From Limnoperna fortunei (lineage: Eukaryota > Mollusca > Bivalvia > Mytilida > Modiolidae), in assembly GCA_944474755.1 (NCBI GenBank), contig OX104113.1, forward strand, positions 72,725,600-72,789,599: a stretch of 64,000 nucleotides of DNA, in the 5' to 3' direction. The stretch's first letter is position 1, and the number at the start of each line of letters is the position of its first letter. The position numbers were made by a program, and so were the translations under genes. Below the pieces are notes generated by a model. That model did no database searches. It was not told where the DNA came from and saw only the letters and a list, made by a program, of their open reading frames with translations. Positions 11,551 to 25,845 of the stretch are shown here, one piece after another.

Positions 11551-14500
11551 ATGATAAAAAGAAGCCATTTAAGCAGTAAAAAATTATTACCACTTCAATA
11601 TAAATATGTACACTTAAACCACAAATATTTTTTCCTTTATACAAATATTTTTCAAAAAAAGCACATTTAAGCAAAATGACATATATTGTTGCCTGAGGGT
11701 ATCAAATATTCTAATATGCAAAAATTGTCCAGAAAAAAGTGTCATGCAGCTAACATCAACAAAGACAAATTGTTTTTCTGACTGGACTACTCAGCACTTA
11801 GTCTACAACTGATATGATAATTCAGTTATTACATTTCATAAATATTAAAACTCTTTTTATCTATCAATTTAAAAATAATCAAGCTTACACATGGATGAAC
11901 TCATGCAGACAGCTATCTTAAAACCAGGACAAAGGATGCATTGTTGACACTAAAGAAGCCCTTTTCTAATTTATAATTCCTCCTTTACATTTTACCCTTC
12001 AGCAGCACATCAATTTTTGTAAATTTAGATTTAGTTTTTTTTTAAATCCACTGAATGACCCCTGACTAAATTAAAATAAAAACTGGTACAAAAACAAAAT
12101 TGTTGATGTCCCTTGGCTGTTTATATTTACAGACACTTTCCACAATCACTATGCAGTACAAATCTGTACATTTACTTTAATCAGATTTTTCAATCTGATG
12201 ACATTTGCATAATTTTGTCAAACAATTCAAGATTCATCCTCAATCTAGCACAAAAACATTTTCACTACCTCCTGATTTTTACAATATATATGTATATTCG
12301 TAATACTGTTATCCTTTATTTATTGATGGTTTATAGTCATTTTATTGTGAATTTGTACACTTTTATAAAAAGATTTATTACAATTTTAACTGATATTTTT
12401 CGCTATGAAATACCAAACAAACAAACAGACCAACCTTGTTAAAATGAGTCATTCACAAATAACCTTTTCCCAAAGGTTTACTGGTCTTCTATTCATTTCA
12501 TAGATTATGTCATTATTTCATACAATTTTCCACAAATTGCACTATAATGAGTTATGTAAGGGCAGACACAATTTCTAGGATTTCTTTATTGATGTCTGTA
12601 AAGTTTTTCTTCAATTCTCCTGATTTCTCTCTTTGACAGAGTACTTGATGATCAGTGTTGCTGATACATTTATCCAGAATATATATATGTATTCCAGTAA
12701 AAAAAAGAACATCTCAGCAAAAACAAATTATTTCACTGGTCTGTTTAATAGCACATTTTACAGTACATTAAAAAAACATTATAATTTATAAAATTTATAA
12801 ACTGACCAGGGTAAAAAGTGATACCAAAATTCTTTCCATTTTTTAATTTTATGTATGTGATACAAGGCTGTAATACTTATTCATTCTGGTATTTTTTTAT
12901 TTCACATATCTTTAAGCTGCATATGCTATGTTATCTTATCTAATACTTATAACATTAAAATGTAAAACTTAGTTAAACATATCAAGATAACTAGATAATT
13001 ACATGTATATAGAGCCTTTGTTACCAGGTAATTATCTCTATGTAGAATATAGTATTATAAAGCATCAGATTTCCTTATAATGAGCTGATAATGTCCCAGT
13101 TGACATATTACATGTACATGCTAATTATTCTTGGTTAACCATCACTTTTCATATTAATTATCACCAAAATAAAGTATAAGTTTATTTTGATGTTTTTCCA
13201 AATAGACAACTTCCTGTATTCCACTGAGTTTCAGTCTTTATAAACAGGATTAAATTTCTTCAAATGAAACTAATAAAACTTTTGAACAATGGCCTATTTT
13301 GTAAATAAAATAATTTTAAAAGGTACATGTAGACTGAAAAAATTATTTATATATTTAAAAAACCAACTGTAATGTTTCATAAAAAATAATGACTTTTAAC
13401 AGGAAATATGTGTCCTTTCATGTGACAAATATTCTAAGTTGGAGGGAAGTATTATGTTCTAATTATTTAAAAGAAAATTGTCAAAAATAATTAATACTTC
13501 TTGCCCTGAAAACACCATAATATTCTGACAGGCAGAAATGCCAAAAAGTCTTAGTGATTACATGTATGTTCAGACATTGCTCCTCCAACAGGCAAAAGTA
13601 GAAGCAATTTAAATTTTATTTTCTGAACAGGAATGCCAGACACCAGTATTTATAATAAAGACTAGAAACCTTGTTTCCATTAAACTACACATCTAAATCA
13701 CTGCACAGCTTTATCATAATAACTGAGAAAATGAACAGTAAGAAAATGACTAAATTACGTAATACATCATCAAAATCCATTATGAAAAACAGCATTGCAA
13801 ACCAAACAAGGCAGTAAACAGTTGCATAACATCTACCGATTTTCAAGCATGCTGACTCATACTTTTGTTTTCAAATATACTTCATATACATCATCAAAGA
13901 CAGAGACATACAACTGACTGGAAAGACAGAAAATCAGGCTTCCAATAAATCAATTATGACAACAGTCTAGTCATTCCATAAAGTCTGAAGAAATATTGAA
14001 CCATATTTGCAATTGCCTTCCAACATTTTGCTTTTCTTTGCATCAACAAGTCCAGGTGATTTAATTTTATTTTGTTTACCAGCAATTTTATCAATAAACA
14101 AAACTAATAGAATGGATACAGAAGTAAAACACCTGCTTCCCATGGAAGTGTTGCCAGAAATATTTAATATGAGCATTCCATCTGCCTGTACACAGTGAAT
14201 GCAGGATATGAACCAGAATTTAGGATTTACGCTGGAGATCTCCAGTGAGAGGTCTTGCACATGCAGCTTATCTGTAATAACAATTGCCAAACTACACCCA
14301 AACTGACATGATGTATAGGTCATATAATTCACCATAATATACTGTAATTTTAGTACATGGAAATAATTTGACAAATTACCAGTTTCTATAGGCTGATGTT
14401 CTAATTGACCAACCCATCTAAATTGTCTTATAAATTGGTTAACAGCCTTCTGTGTTATTCCAAAATTTTTTTATTGGACCAAAAAAGACTTTAAAGATTT

Positions 14501-15275
14501 CAAAGACTGAGAAAAATTTAAGCAGTCTTGAAATATTCCAGACAAGTAAAGACACAGTCACAGGGGACTTAACCGACTTTATGCTAAGTTTTAAGTTTTA
14601 TGAAAATGTTACCATTAGTTTCATGCTGTGATTGTTTACTTGTGAAATAGACATTTTTCTTAGACATGCAACAGCATATTTTGTGTATGCCTGCTGTGTT
14701 CTGCATGTCAATGTTAACCAGATGTTATTCATGTTTGTTTTGAAGACATATTCTTAAGAGAATAGTTTTGGTAAAAATTCGGCTCCATGTGAAATTGTAT
14801 GGGTCCGTCATTGCATAATTTTCTAAATAAATTTCACTACTATAATATTAAACTCAACTTTGAACCAAGTTAAAAAATCAAAAGAAACAAATGGTGCAGG
14901 TTTTAATGATCAGGGTGACACTTATTGAACATAAATATTGATTTTTATAATTTCATCGTTTTTCCCTTTCATAATGTGAATGGATATTGATTTAGAAATA
15001 ATACAACTTGTTGTAACTGAATATAAATCTACATGAAACTTCAATCAATCTTCACTTTTAAGGTCTTTGGAGTCAAGCATGCACATTAACATACAAAACT
15101 AATTATAACATCGTCTTTACATTTTTGTAAATGAACCAATTATAAACAAACAGAAGCTCTATATAAACATGCAAAAAAGCCCAACAACAGTAATTGGGGC
15201 CATTTCCTGATATCCCGGCAGTTCACTTGTCCTTATTGTCACATATTTCCTATATGGTTTCTGAGATTTGATTTG

Positions 15276-15520
15276 TTTGTTTGAATATTGTTTAAACACC
15301 ACTTTCAGCAATTTTTTAGCTATATCGTTGCGTTCAGTTTTTATTGGGGGGAGAAAGCGGAGTACCTGGAGAAAATCCCCAACCTTCCATAGGAAATCAG
15401 GCAATCCTTGTCGATTAAGATTGGAATCAAATGCATTCTGCCCACAGTGTGACTCGAACCCACAACCTTAGTGATGAATAGTAAACAAACTACCTTAATC
15501 ACTCGGCCACTGAGGCCCCT
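15276..15520 (-). mobile_element. tRNA-derived SINE, minus copy 4
   Basis: TTTGTTTGTTTGAATATTG tail, then TTTAGCTATATCGTTGCG, GGCAATCCTTGTCGATTAAG, GTGTGACTCGAACCCACAAC (B-box complement) and CACTCGGCCACTGAGGCCCC (A-box head complement). It is one of the best preserved copies. Confidence 0.85.
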
Positions 15521-15829
15521 CTATGAGAAGAAAAAAGCATCCTTTGTTAACTGTGCACCATGACGGCAGACATCTTGGATGCATGGCTGAGGCATTCAAC
15601 ATTTTTTAAAAAGAATCCCCAAAATGAAAACCTTAACAAGTTAAGTTGTTTCTCAAATATTTCTTGAAGGTAACCTTAACTAATTGAGTTTGCCATTATA
15701 ACATTTCCCTCAATAGTATACTAATTGTACCTCAAGTTTACTTTAAGTAACAACCTTATTTTCTCAGAATACCATGTGCTCTTACTCTAAAATATTGAAA
15801 GGGTACACAATGCTTAAAGGCATGTAAGC

Positions 15830-16570
15830 ATGTTTTGAAAAGGCTACACAATGATATCACAAAAAAGCTAGTTGGAAGATTATGGGGTATGGATAGGGGC
15901 AGAAAATGTAGCCTTTTGTACCTTTTTGGAAAACTTCATTAAAATTGTGTGTCAAAAAGGGCAATAACTCCTATATAAGGGTTACCTAAGGTGTGATATT
16001 GTAGGACTTATATTACTGATTATTTTTGCACTTAACAGTTTCACTATAGCTGCTCTACTTTTTAGGTTACAGGACAAGAAACTGAAAATTTCACAATAAA
16101 ATTGTCATTTAAGGGCAATAACTGCCATAAGGAGTGGTCCAACAATTTTGGACTAACAAAGTGTTTTGTAGGAATTGTCTTAGTGATCATTTCAGCAATT
16201 TACGATATCAAACATTACATATATTTATAATAATATCAACTATTGTAGAGCTTAATGTGCTGAACAAATTGAGGTAACAGTTTTCTCCAGAGCCATTACA
16301 ACTTTTGAGATATTGACCAAAAACCTGAATTAACACCTATGTTCTATTTTCAGTAATAGTGCCATCTTTGTCAGTTCATTAACACCCCGGATATAAATGT
16401 GAAACTAGGTACCCTAAGTAAGATTGTGGCCAAGTTTGAAAAAAAAAGGCCAAGTGGTTTCAGATTTTTTTTAAAGTTTATGACAGAAAGATAAATGGAA
16501 GACAGACAATGGATGCCAAGTGAGGGCAAATGCTCACATAGACCTTCAGTCCAGGTGAACTCAAAATGAG
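15830..16570 (+). repeat. Degenerate interspersed repeat
   Basis: It contains GGGCAATAACTCC and GGGCAATAACTGCC separated by about 160 bp, a GGTTACAGG block, then GACAGACAATGGATGCC and the ending AGTCCAGGTGAACTCAAAA. The ending resembles AGGTCAGATGAGCTAAAAC at 40616, so the two are probably the same family end. Confidence 0.5.
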
Positions 16571-18842
16571 GTGAAAATCAAGTCCTGGTTAATGTCATGA
16601 ACAACATACACAAAATACGAAAATTTGTCTCAGGTGAGGTCCACTTTACTCACATCATGAACAATATACTTGTCCGAGTTGAGGTTCACTTCACTCACAT
16701 CCTTCCTGGACGTTAACCTCTAAAGTAACAACTGTTTTATCACAAATAACCTAATAAATGTCAGTTTTATTGAATTTTACAGCTGACCTGTAACTACATT
16801 TCCTTCTGGTGTTCTCAAGGAAAAGTGCTTATGAAACACTTTTCTTTTTGGTGCCCTTGGTGTTCTATAGGTCACAGAAATGCTGAATATATATAAAAGT
16901 GCAAGGTCAAAGAAATATATGAAAGGGCTTAATTTTCAATGAACCGCTTACTTGTTAAAAAAATTAATGTACAATTAAAAAAAGTCATTAAAAGGAAATG
17001 TCAAAACTCACAAAAACCCATATTTTCTGGTATGCCTGTACAAATAGATTAAGAAACCTGCCATGAAAAACAATGCTATCAATAACTCATTCTACCTGGA
17101 GAAATAAATGCTGTAATACAAAAAAGTCAAGTTTTCATCCTATCTAGAAAATCAAAATCTATCAATCAGAACTATGGTTCTCACATTTAAAGGATATCCT
17201 TTACATGGATCTATATCAAGTCATTAATCTGAAACGAGAGAAGTCTGACCATTTGTGTACTTGGATCATGGCTACAGGCAGTGAAGGAAAACAAAAAAAA
17301 TGTAAAATTATTTATAAAAACAGTCCTTTTATGTCACAATGTCTGCAAACAACAAAGTAAAGGGTTAGGGGAGATACATAAACCACAAGCACTTAGGATG
17401 TAGTGCAGAACAAAAGATGTGTATTATACAATGGCTGTAATTAACTTCTGAATCATAAAGACTCCAAAACAGTAGCTGAACCATAACCCATTAATGTACA
17501 CCCTTACTGTATGATCCAACAATTTTCATGTCAAGTTCCATCAGGATGTATATATATCATTCTGAAATGCTTCCTCTAAATCAGGCCAAAACAACAAAAT
17601 TTTGAGAGTTGCCCCAAATCATTATGTCTTCTCTTGAAATAAGCCCAATTTTGTTGTATTTACACCCTTAATCAGCCAAATGAACCCTTTTCTTGTCATG
17701 CAAGTCCTTAACACTTCAAATTGGACGAAAAAATACAAAATTAAAACATGAATGTTTAGCAATGTCTTAAGAGAATCAAATTCTGAACTGATTATAGTCA
17801 GAAGAGAATGAACTGATTAGAGTCAGGAGAGAGTGCCAGACTTTAAGCTTTATATAAATCCTGTGGACAATGAGGTTATGTATTATTAATCTTATTCTGC
17901 ACATAGCTCAGCTATTAAAATTTGCTCATAAAACCCATCATTTTTAATACAGTAAAAATCTGACTTATGGGACCTTCTAATAGAACACAATAACAGGGTC
18001 ACATATGACAGGTGGTTCCTGATTACAGGTAATTAGTATAAAACACTGCAAAAAGAAATAAATGGAGTCTTATGAGAAAAGTTACTGCTCAAGAGACATG
18101 GTCACTTATGCAGGTCTGACTTTACAATGTTTACTGCTTGTAATTTTAAATGCAGACTAAAACTGTCTGTAACTTATTAAGCATGCTGAGGTACTGGATG
18201 TCATAGAAGTCAATAAATTCTTTGTAGACTGCAAAAATACATTTTTTGTAGTTTACTGCAATAACTTGTCAAGGAAGAGCATATATTTCAATTATACATG
18301 TTGTCTTTCAGGGATTATGATCACAGTCATTAATAAAGACATGATTTTACCTTGATCAAGAGCTTAACTAAAAGAAAAAGTTTATGAAATACTGACAAAA
18401 TCCATCAAGTCCGAATTTTTAACTGAGAAAACAAGTGAAAAATGTAAAAAGCAATTCATACTAGGATATTCAATGTATTTTAGATGACACTTGATAGAAT
18501 CATTCTATTGTTTTGTTGCATTATGGGGATATTTTTAATGTTTAAATTTAATAAAACTTAAATCTATTATTGAGATATTTTTAATGTATAAATTTAATAA
18601 AACTTAAATCCATGACATGTTTGTGTTTGAAAGTTCCCAAATGATCAATTTACTAATCAAGAAAAATATACAGGTATAAAGGAAACACATTTAACTGAAA
18701 GTAAGATCAGGGGATTTCCAATTCAGAAAAAAAAATTTAATGAAAGAACATTTTTTGCTTGGAAAAACAAGAATCTAGAACTTCTTAAGTAACAATAATA
18801 ATTAGTGTTTCATACTGACCTATGATTATTTAATATACCAAC

Positions 18843-18927
18843 CTGCATATCCGGCATACTCCTCGATACAGATACTGCACATCACTTTAGGAGCAAAATA
18901 AGAGCTATTAACATCGGAACACTTCAT
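18843..18927 (-). CDS. Candidate alternative first coding exon of FNDC3
   Basis: On the minus strand an ATG at 18927 opens 28 codons (MKCSDVNSSYFAPKVMCSIC, then IEEYAGYA) and reaches a donor GCAG|GTTGGT after 18843, leaving phase 1. That is exactly the phase left by the main first coding exon, so splicing to 10808 reads ...EEYAGYAG-PATVRMV. An in-frame TAG sits directly before the ATG, so this would be an initiator exon. The same TAG could act as an acceptor, but then the frame inherited from 46248 hits a stop within a few codons. The GC content is locally higher than in the flanks. Homology was not recognised and no promoter element is evident; this is an inference. Confidence 0.45.
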
Positions 18928-21900
18928 CTAGAACAGTAATTTAATCTTCTCCAAAATAATAATTAACCATATGGTTTTATTTTATTTCCTCTAAACTTAA
19001 CACACCTTGTCCAAAATATGTATGAATTGTTGTGGTTTATCACACAAGCATATATTCACAATGTGCTTTATAACAACCATTCAAAAAGAAAATTATGAAT
19101 GGAAAATAAGATTTTTTGGTCTAATCCTAGGAAAAGTGAGTTTTACAACATGTAGTTCATGATAAACTACTGACACATGTAATTTATTGACCCAAATAAA
19201 CATGAGAAAATTTGTGTTTCTCACATAACTCCTTGTGTACAATCATCACAACTGTTAGCTAACCGGACTCATTATCCTAAATAACATTGAATTTTTCACA
19301 CAAGGTGCTTGTTCTGTTAGGTGTGAAAACTATATTACTAACTCAACACCTTCCTAATGTCTGGGGTCCAAATTATCCTAATTAACCTCACAATGACTCT
19401 TTGTTTTGTCTTTAGTAATTTTCCCCAATGCAAAACACAGAACTCCTCATTTGTTTCTGGTTTCTCACCAATGGGATTAAAGATTTTTCTTCCTTCACTA
19501 GTAAACTCCAAACTCCTTAATTAATAACACCATCAACTTCAAAAACTAACTCTTGTAATAAATTCACAAATATTCTGCCAATAATTCCTCCCCTCTGTGT
19601 GTGTTTATCTATAGATACTGATTTAGCTCAGACATCCATTTTACTTATTTTGCTTGGAATCAGATTACACTTTGCACTCTTTCACTGTATGGTTCAAGAT
19701 TCTATTATATATACCCAAGGGCACAGAGTTCTGTAAATTACAGTATCAATACAAATATTTCTTCTAAAATCCCACCAACTAAGAATCTTCTATTTCATGA
19801 TTTGTCATCTAATTGATAGTCTTAAGATGAACTCAGGTTAAAAATTTCTGTTTTTATGTCCAATGTTTATAATTATATAATTAAAGTGTACTATTGCATA
19901 ATGCTAACTTCATTAATAATGCACATACTTTCATAATGTATCAGGAAATAAGACAAAAATCCAGGCTTTTCCTAATGTTCATAACTTTTCACCACTGCAC
20001 AGATGGATAATAATTACTTCATGTTTTTCGACCAATTTTGAATGTCAGGTCCTCCAACATAATGCACTAGTCTATATAACTACACTATAAATCATAAAGA
20101 CATCAAAAATTGCAAAAGCAATATAAAACAATATGTCACTCCAACGTCACATCAATCATAAAAACCTATATTACAAATGTCAACAAATGTTTTTCTTAAG
20201 TAGTTTGTCCTCCTGCCCTAAAACCAAGTCCTAGATATATTAGATCAAGAATTAATCTGTAGATAATCACATTATTTGATCAACCTTGTGACCTCATTCG
20301 CCTAGCTAATGAGCAACATAACTGTTTACAAACATGGATCAAAATCTCTACCAGACCATGCATCAACTAAACCAAATTTTTCTCACATTCCACGACTTTT
20401 TTCATTACAACCAGTCAAGTGTAACATCGTGATTCTTACAGTTATAAATAAATGTCTACGGACATTTGAATGATAATTATAAACCTCAGATGTCCCTAAT
20501 ACATACATTATTAAATGTCTAGGTTCTTTCCGTTCAACCCATCAAGAGAATAATTATATATTTAGTTCCTGTACAACCTTCTCAATGTTCTTGTTTCTAG
20601 AAATAATTTCATAACATGTCTGTATGTATAAGGTCTGACCTCCGGTCATGTTTACACATTTTTCCATATATCAACAGTGTAAATATCATTTTCTTTTAAC
20701 TATACATTAATTCAAAGTTGAAAGTTCAGACACCAAAATTTACAATGTTCAATTTTCAGAGGAATTAAATATTTAATTAAACATCTGGTACATATTTGTG
20801 TGATGAAAACATGCATCAATAAAAATAGTAATGGAAATAAAATTTTCAAATATGCAATTATCGTCTATCAATTATAGGTAATTTAAATACTTATTTATTA
20901 GGTCATGTTAGAAATGTTAAAAATGAAAAAGATTTCCTTTATAAAAGAAAACTTTTCCCATATGCAATAAAATGCTCTTATCATAGAAATAAAGTTTGCA
21001 CACAAATAATTGTGATAAAAGCACTTTGGTTCCTGACACAGCTGTGAAATATAATGTCTTTAGGCTAGACAATTTTATCACTTAATTACAAAATTAATTT
21101 TCCTGTAAAAGCACCATAAAATATACATATTTTCATTTTAAGTACATAAGACAGTAGGAGTTATTTCCCTTTCAATACGTGGAAAAAAAAACATTTGTCA
21201 TTTATTTATATGTATATCTTAAGGGATTATGTGTAATACTTCAAGCCTTTAAAAGGAACAACAAACTTTTTAAGACAAATGCATTTTCTTGGTCTTGGAT
21301 TAAATCTGCCCACAAGTTTTGCATTGCCTACACACATATCTTAAAGTCAAATTTTAAAAGACAAGAGAAATATGGTACCACAAACCCAGTTAACATAATA
21401 CAACCAATAAAAAAACCACAAATCAGTCAAAAAACTAAAAAAACTAGTCCAAATATCAGAAATCGGTCACAAAACAGCTTAAAAAACTAAAAAATTACAC
21501 AATGTTGTTAAATATGCAAACAAAACAGAGGTTATCAATCAAAAGTATGTTTTTCTATTCTTTCAATACCAAGACTTTTATTACCACAAAACAGAGAATG
21601 ATGCAACATCATAACAAATATCATCAACTTACTATAAAAATCTAAACAATTGTTGCCATCTCATCAATGCTTTCACTATTTTGAGAAAAGCAACATGTAT
21701 TTGTGATCTTCCATAATATTTATGATTTTACTTACTTTAAATCTTAGCCTTTGCATTCAAAGCTATCTTATAATCTGTCATGCTTATTTAAATATGGCAT
21801 TGGAGTTTGCTATACTTGAAATAAATGGTAAAATGTGTGAAAAAAATGTGCAATATTCTAACCTTAGCATCCCTATATGTAGGCATGTAGGCAACTGCCT

Positions 21901-22779
21901 CCGATTGCAAACTGGCAACAAAAATTTGTGACCAAAAATAAAATAAAATGAAATAAAAGTCAAAAAGAGAACCAATTAAAAAGCATCGCAGGATTTGCCA
22001 GATAGCAGGATTTTGCACAAAAATGTGCTCAGCTTCCGGGGTGCTAGGCGCCCCCAGACCCCCACCTTCACTGACTCGCCTTAAACTAAACACAATTTAC
22101 GGCCCTGTATTATAAGAACAAATCAATAGTGACTTTACATTTTTTACACTTTTTTAGATGATAAATTCGGATATTCTGTTTTCATCTGTCCATTCTAGTA
22201 CAGCTAAATGGGAATCCATGATGGCAAAAAGAACAAGATAATGTTATAGTTTTAATGTCATATTATTAAATTTAACATAAAAATGACCATATTTTGACAG
22301 GAGAACCAATCCCCAATCAGACACTAGTTGTTGTGGAAACAGAAATGAGATCATGTTTAAGTTATAATATCTTTTTCCTCTAACATGGATACATTGGTGA
22401 TTAGTTGATATGAAAATTGATTTTCTTTCACATCAATTCAATCAATTTTCTGCAGTAACAGGACACAATGACCATGTAAAGAAAGTGTCAATGTATGTCC
22501 TGCATGGATTATCAATACACAGCAACTTCAATCTAATAGCCAACCCTACACCATTAAGTCATCTTTTCCAGACATTTTAACACTTTAGGTTGTTGGGAAG
22601 ATGCTGTATTTTTTTTATAAATCTTGCCTAACAAAATTGTTAATTTTCTTTTTTCTTTTTCAGTAAAACAGAAAAAAACAGAATTTAAAAAATAAAAGTC
22701 AAAGAAAATAAACTTGATGCTAATGGAATTTTCAAAGAATTAGTTTAAGATATCTGTATTTATAATGATATATTTGTTC

Positions 22780-23110
22780 AAGTTACAATAATGCTTGCCT
22801 AAAATGTAAAAGAACATTTAGTTAGATATTGGTTTAAGTTATATGTATGCCTGCCCTAAAAAAATGTAAAAGAATATTTATTTAGACATTGGTTCAAGTT
22901 ACATGTATGCCTGTCAAAAATGCAAAAGAACATTTATTTAGATATTGGTTCAAGTTATATGTATGCCTGCCCTCAAAAAATTTAAAAGAATATTTATTTA
23001 GATATTGGTTCAAGTTACATGTATGCTAGCCCAAAATGTAAAAGGACATTTATTTAGATATTGGTTCAAGTTACATGTATGCTAGCCCAAAATGTAAAAG
23101 AACATTTGAG
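22780..23110. repeat. 58-66-bp tandem repeat
   Basis: About five units of TATTTAGATATTGGTTCAAG followed by TTACATGTATGCCTGCCC and an A-rich AAAATGTAAAAGAA stretch. Variation is mainly in the length of the A run. No coding capacity. Confidence 0.8.
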
Positions 23111-23359
23111 GATTGTTTTCAATTTAGGTTAGATAATTGGATACAGACAACTTTGGGTCTGTTTATGCTACTAAATCGTACAAGGTTCATGTACAGCATA
23201 AACTGTTCCAAAGTCATCTATATCTTATAATCGAACTAACAACAATCTTTATATTTTAAATTCAATATTATGAAAAGGAATAACAAGAACAACATTTAAT
23301 ACACAATCAAATAATATCTGCAATTCCAGACTTGTGAGAATGCTCTGACCATAGATTAA

Positions 23360-23527
23360 TAGGTTCTTTCATATGTTTTTGGGAAAGATCGGTTGATCTT
23401 TCACGAGTGATAGAAATTTTATGTCTTTTGGCGAGTGGAGCGCAGCGGAACGAGCCAAAAGACATAAAAATTTCTATCACGAGTGAAAGATCACACAGAC
23501 TTTCCCAAAAACATATGAAAGTACCTA
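23360..23527. repeat. Foldback palindrome with GCG-rich loop, A
   Basis: The left arm (GGTTCTTTCATATGTTTTTG through TATGTCTTTTGG) is mirrored on the right up to CATATGAAAGTACC, with arms near 65 bp and a few mismatches. The loop is GCGAGTGGAGCGCAGCGG plus AACGAGC. No protein frame. Confidence 0.85.
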
Positions 23528-23606
23528 TTTCTTCCGTAAACCAACAACTTTCACATCGCTATAATCTATAGACGCTCCATTGTTTTAGACTCCATTGTCT
23601 CTGACG

Positions 23607-23682
23607 TCCAATCAGAACGCCGGAAACAAGAACGTTGTTATGCTACCATAACAACGTTCTTGTTTCTGGTGTTTTGATTGGA
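23607..23682. repeat. Foldback palindrome, B
   Basis: A 36-nt arm beginning TCCAATCAGAACGCCGGAAA is mirrored, with two or three mismatches, after a four-base loop (CTAC). It lies 80 bp from foldback A, and both may belong to one larger element. Confidence 0.85.
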
Positions 23683-24239
23683 TGACGCAGCAAGTACAGA
23701 TGTGTGCACGTGAGCTCATCTGTACTGGTCATCTGTACCAGAAATCTGCCATTTACGGAATAAATATTAATATGTTAGTCGAAATGTAGAGGGTATGAGA
23801 ATAGCTGTAAATTCAAAAATTCAAATTATGCTGAAGTGTCAAAACACATAAGTTTGTCACTGTAAATTTACTGATTTAGTTACAGAAAAACACTCATTGT
23901 TTAACACAGGTGTAAATTATGTCTTCAGTACTAAAAAGCCAACAAAAAAAACACACCACAAAAACTGGTGGCTTTGTTTGAGTAATAAGAAAAACATAAG
24001 AAATTCTAATCACAATCAGACAGTAACTAAATCTTTGTAGATTTAAAAACAACTGTTAAGATTAGCTTTACTCTTCTTCAATCTTATCTGGACAAGTATA
24101 TTAAAGGACAGAAGTTCTTATCTTAATCAACTTCACCCTAATCAAACAACGCCATGATAAACAAACACCTGTTCTGGTGTAGAACACCCTGACAAACAAA
24201 GCTATTTGCCTGGCTTAATGTATAAACAACACAACTCTA

Positions 24240-24890
24240 TTGCTTATCAGAAAAAAGAGGTACATCAATACTCTGTATGGTTGTTCAGCACTGTGCTGGT
24301 CAGATATAGCCATATAATCTGTATAGCTGGTCAGAAAAAAGTGGTATATCATTACTCTGTATGGCTGGTCAGCACTGTGCTGGTCAGATATGGCTGTATC
24401 ATAATACTCTGTATGGCTGGTCAGAAAAAGGGATATATCAATATTCTGTATGGCTGGTCAGCACTGTGCTGGTCAGATATAGCTGTATAATCTGTATAGC
24501 TGGTCAGAAAAAAGTGGTATATTATTACTCTGTATGGCTGGTCAGCACTGTGCTGGTCAGATATGGCTGTATCATAATACTCTGTATGGCTGGTCAGAAA
24601 AAGGGATATATCAATATTCTGTATGGCTGGTCAGCACTGTGCTGGTCAGATATAGCCATATAATCTGTATAGCTGGTCAGAAAAAAGGGGTATATCATTA
24701 CTCTGTATGGCTGGTCAGCACTGAGCTGGTCAGATATATCGCTGTATCATAATACTCTGTATGGCTGGTCAGAAAAAGGGGTATATCAATATTCTGTATG
24801 GCTGGTCAGCACTGTGCTGGTCAGATATAGCTGTATCATAAAACTGTATAGCTGGTCAGAAAAAAGGGGTATATCAATATTCTGTATGGT
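24240..24890. repeat. Minisatellite of GGTCAG-containing units (about 90/173 bp higher order)
   Basis: Alternating TCTGTATGGCTGGTCAGCAC, TGTGCTGGTCAGATATGGCT and GGTCAGAAAAAGGGATATAT blocks recur with a higher-order period near 173 bp. The three overlapping plus-strand frames here (24206-24752) are read-throughs of the repeat, not genes. Confidence 0.9.
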
Positions 24891-25845
24891 TGACCATAAA
24901 TAGCTGTATTACAATGGCTGACAAGAAATAGCTGTATTAAAATGGCTGACCAGAAATATTTCCATTACAATGGCTGATCAGAAATAGCTCCATTACAATG
25001 GTTGACCAGAAATATCTGTATTACAATGGCTGACCAGAAATATCTGTATTACAATGGCTGACCAGAAATATCTGTATTACAATGGCTGATCAGAAAACGC
25101 TCCATTACAATTGTTGACCAGAAATATCTGTATTACAATGGTTGACCAGAAATATCTGTATTACAATGGCTGATTAGAAATATCTGTATTACAATGGCTG
25201 ATCAGAAATATCTGTATTACAATGGCTGACCAGAAATATCTTCATTACAAAGGCTGATCAGACATAGCTGTATTCAACGGCTGACCAGAAATAGCTGTAT
25301 TACAATGGCTGACCAGAAATATCTGTATTACATGGCTGACCAGAAATATCTGTATTACAATGGCTGACCAGAAATACCAGTATTACAATGGCTGATCAGA
25401 AATAGCTCCATTACAACGGCTGATCATACATAGCTGTATTTCAAGGGCTGACCAGAAATAGCTGTATTTAAACGGTTGACCAGAAATAGCTGTATTACAA
25501 TGGTTGATCAGAAATATCTGTATTACAATGGCTGACCAGAAATAGCTCCATTACAACGGCTCATCAGACATAGCTGTATTTCAACGGCTGACCAGAAATA
25601 GCTGTATTACAATGGCTGACCAGAAATAGCTGTATTACAATGGCTGATCAGAAATATCTGTATTACAATGGCTATTCAGAAATATCTGTATTACAACGGC
25701 TGACCAGAAATAGCTCCATTACAATGGCTGATCAGACATAGCTGTATTACAATGGCTGATCAGAAATATCTGTATTACAATGGCTGACCAGAAATATCTG
25801 TATTACAATGGCTGACCAGATATAGCTGTATTACAACACTCTGTA
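24885..25845. repeat. 28-bp minisatellite, more than 30 copies
   Basis: The unit is ATGGCTGACCAGAAATATCT followed by GTATTACA, about 28 bp, over roughly 960 bp. Variants swap ATATCTGTATT/ATAGCTCCATT and GACCAG/GATCAG. The shared GGCTG.(C/T)CAG core ties it to the adjacent 24240 array, which seems to be a longer-unit relative. Confidence 0.9.

Noticed and set aside
13967..14374. 135-residue minus-strand frame
   Set aside because: It begins with TTG, has no domain that I recognise, no splice context and AT-driven composition; likely chance.
22015..22090. A coding exon (GGLGAPSTPEAEH frame) on the minus strand
   Set aside because: The GC-rich patch lacks splice sites in a suitable phase and resembles a common repeat segment.
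24206..24752. Three overlapping plus-strand frames of 72-100 residues
   Set aside because: They are translations of the minisatellite; the same peptide repeats in different frames with the repeat period.
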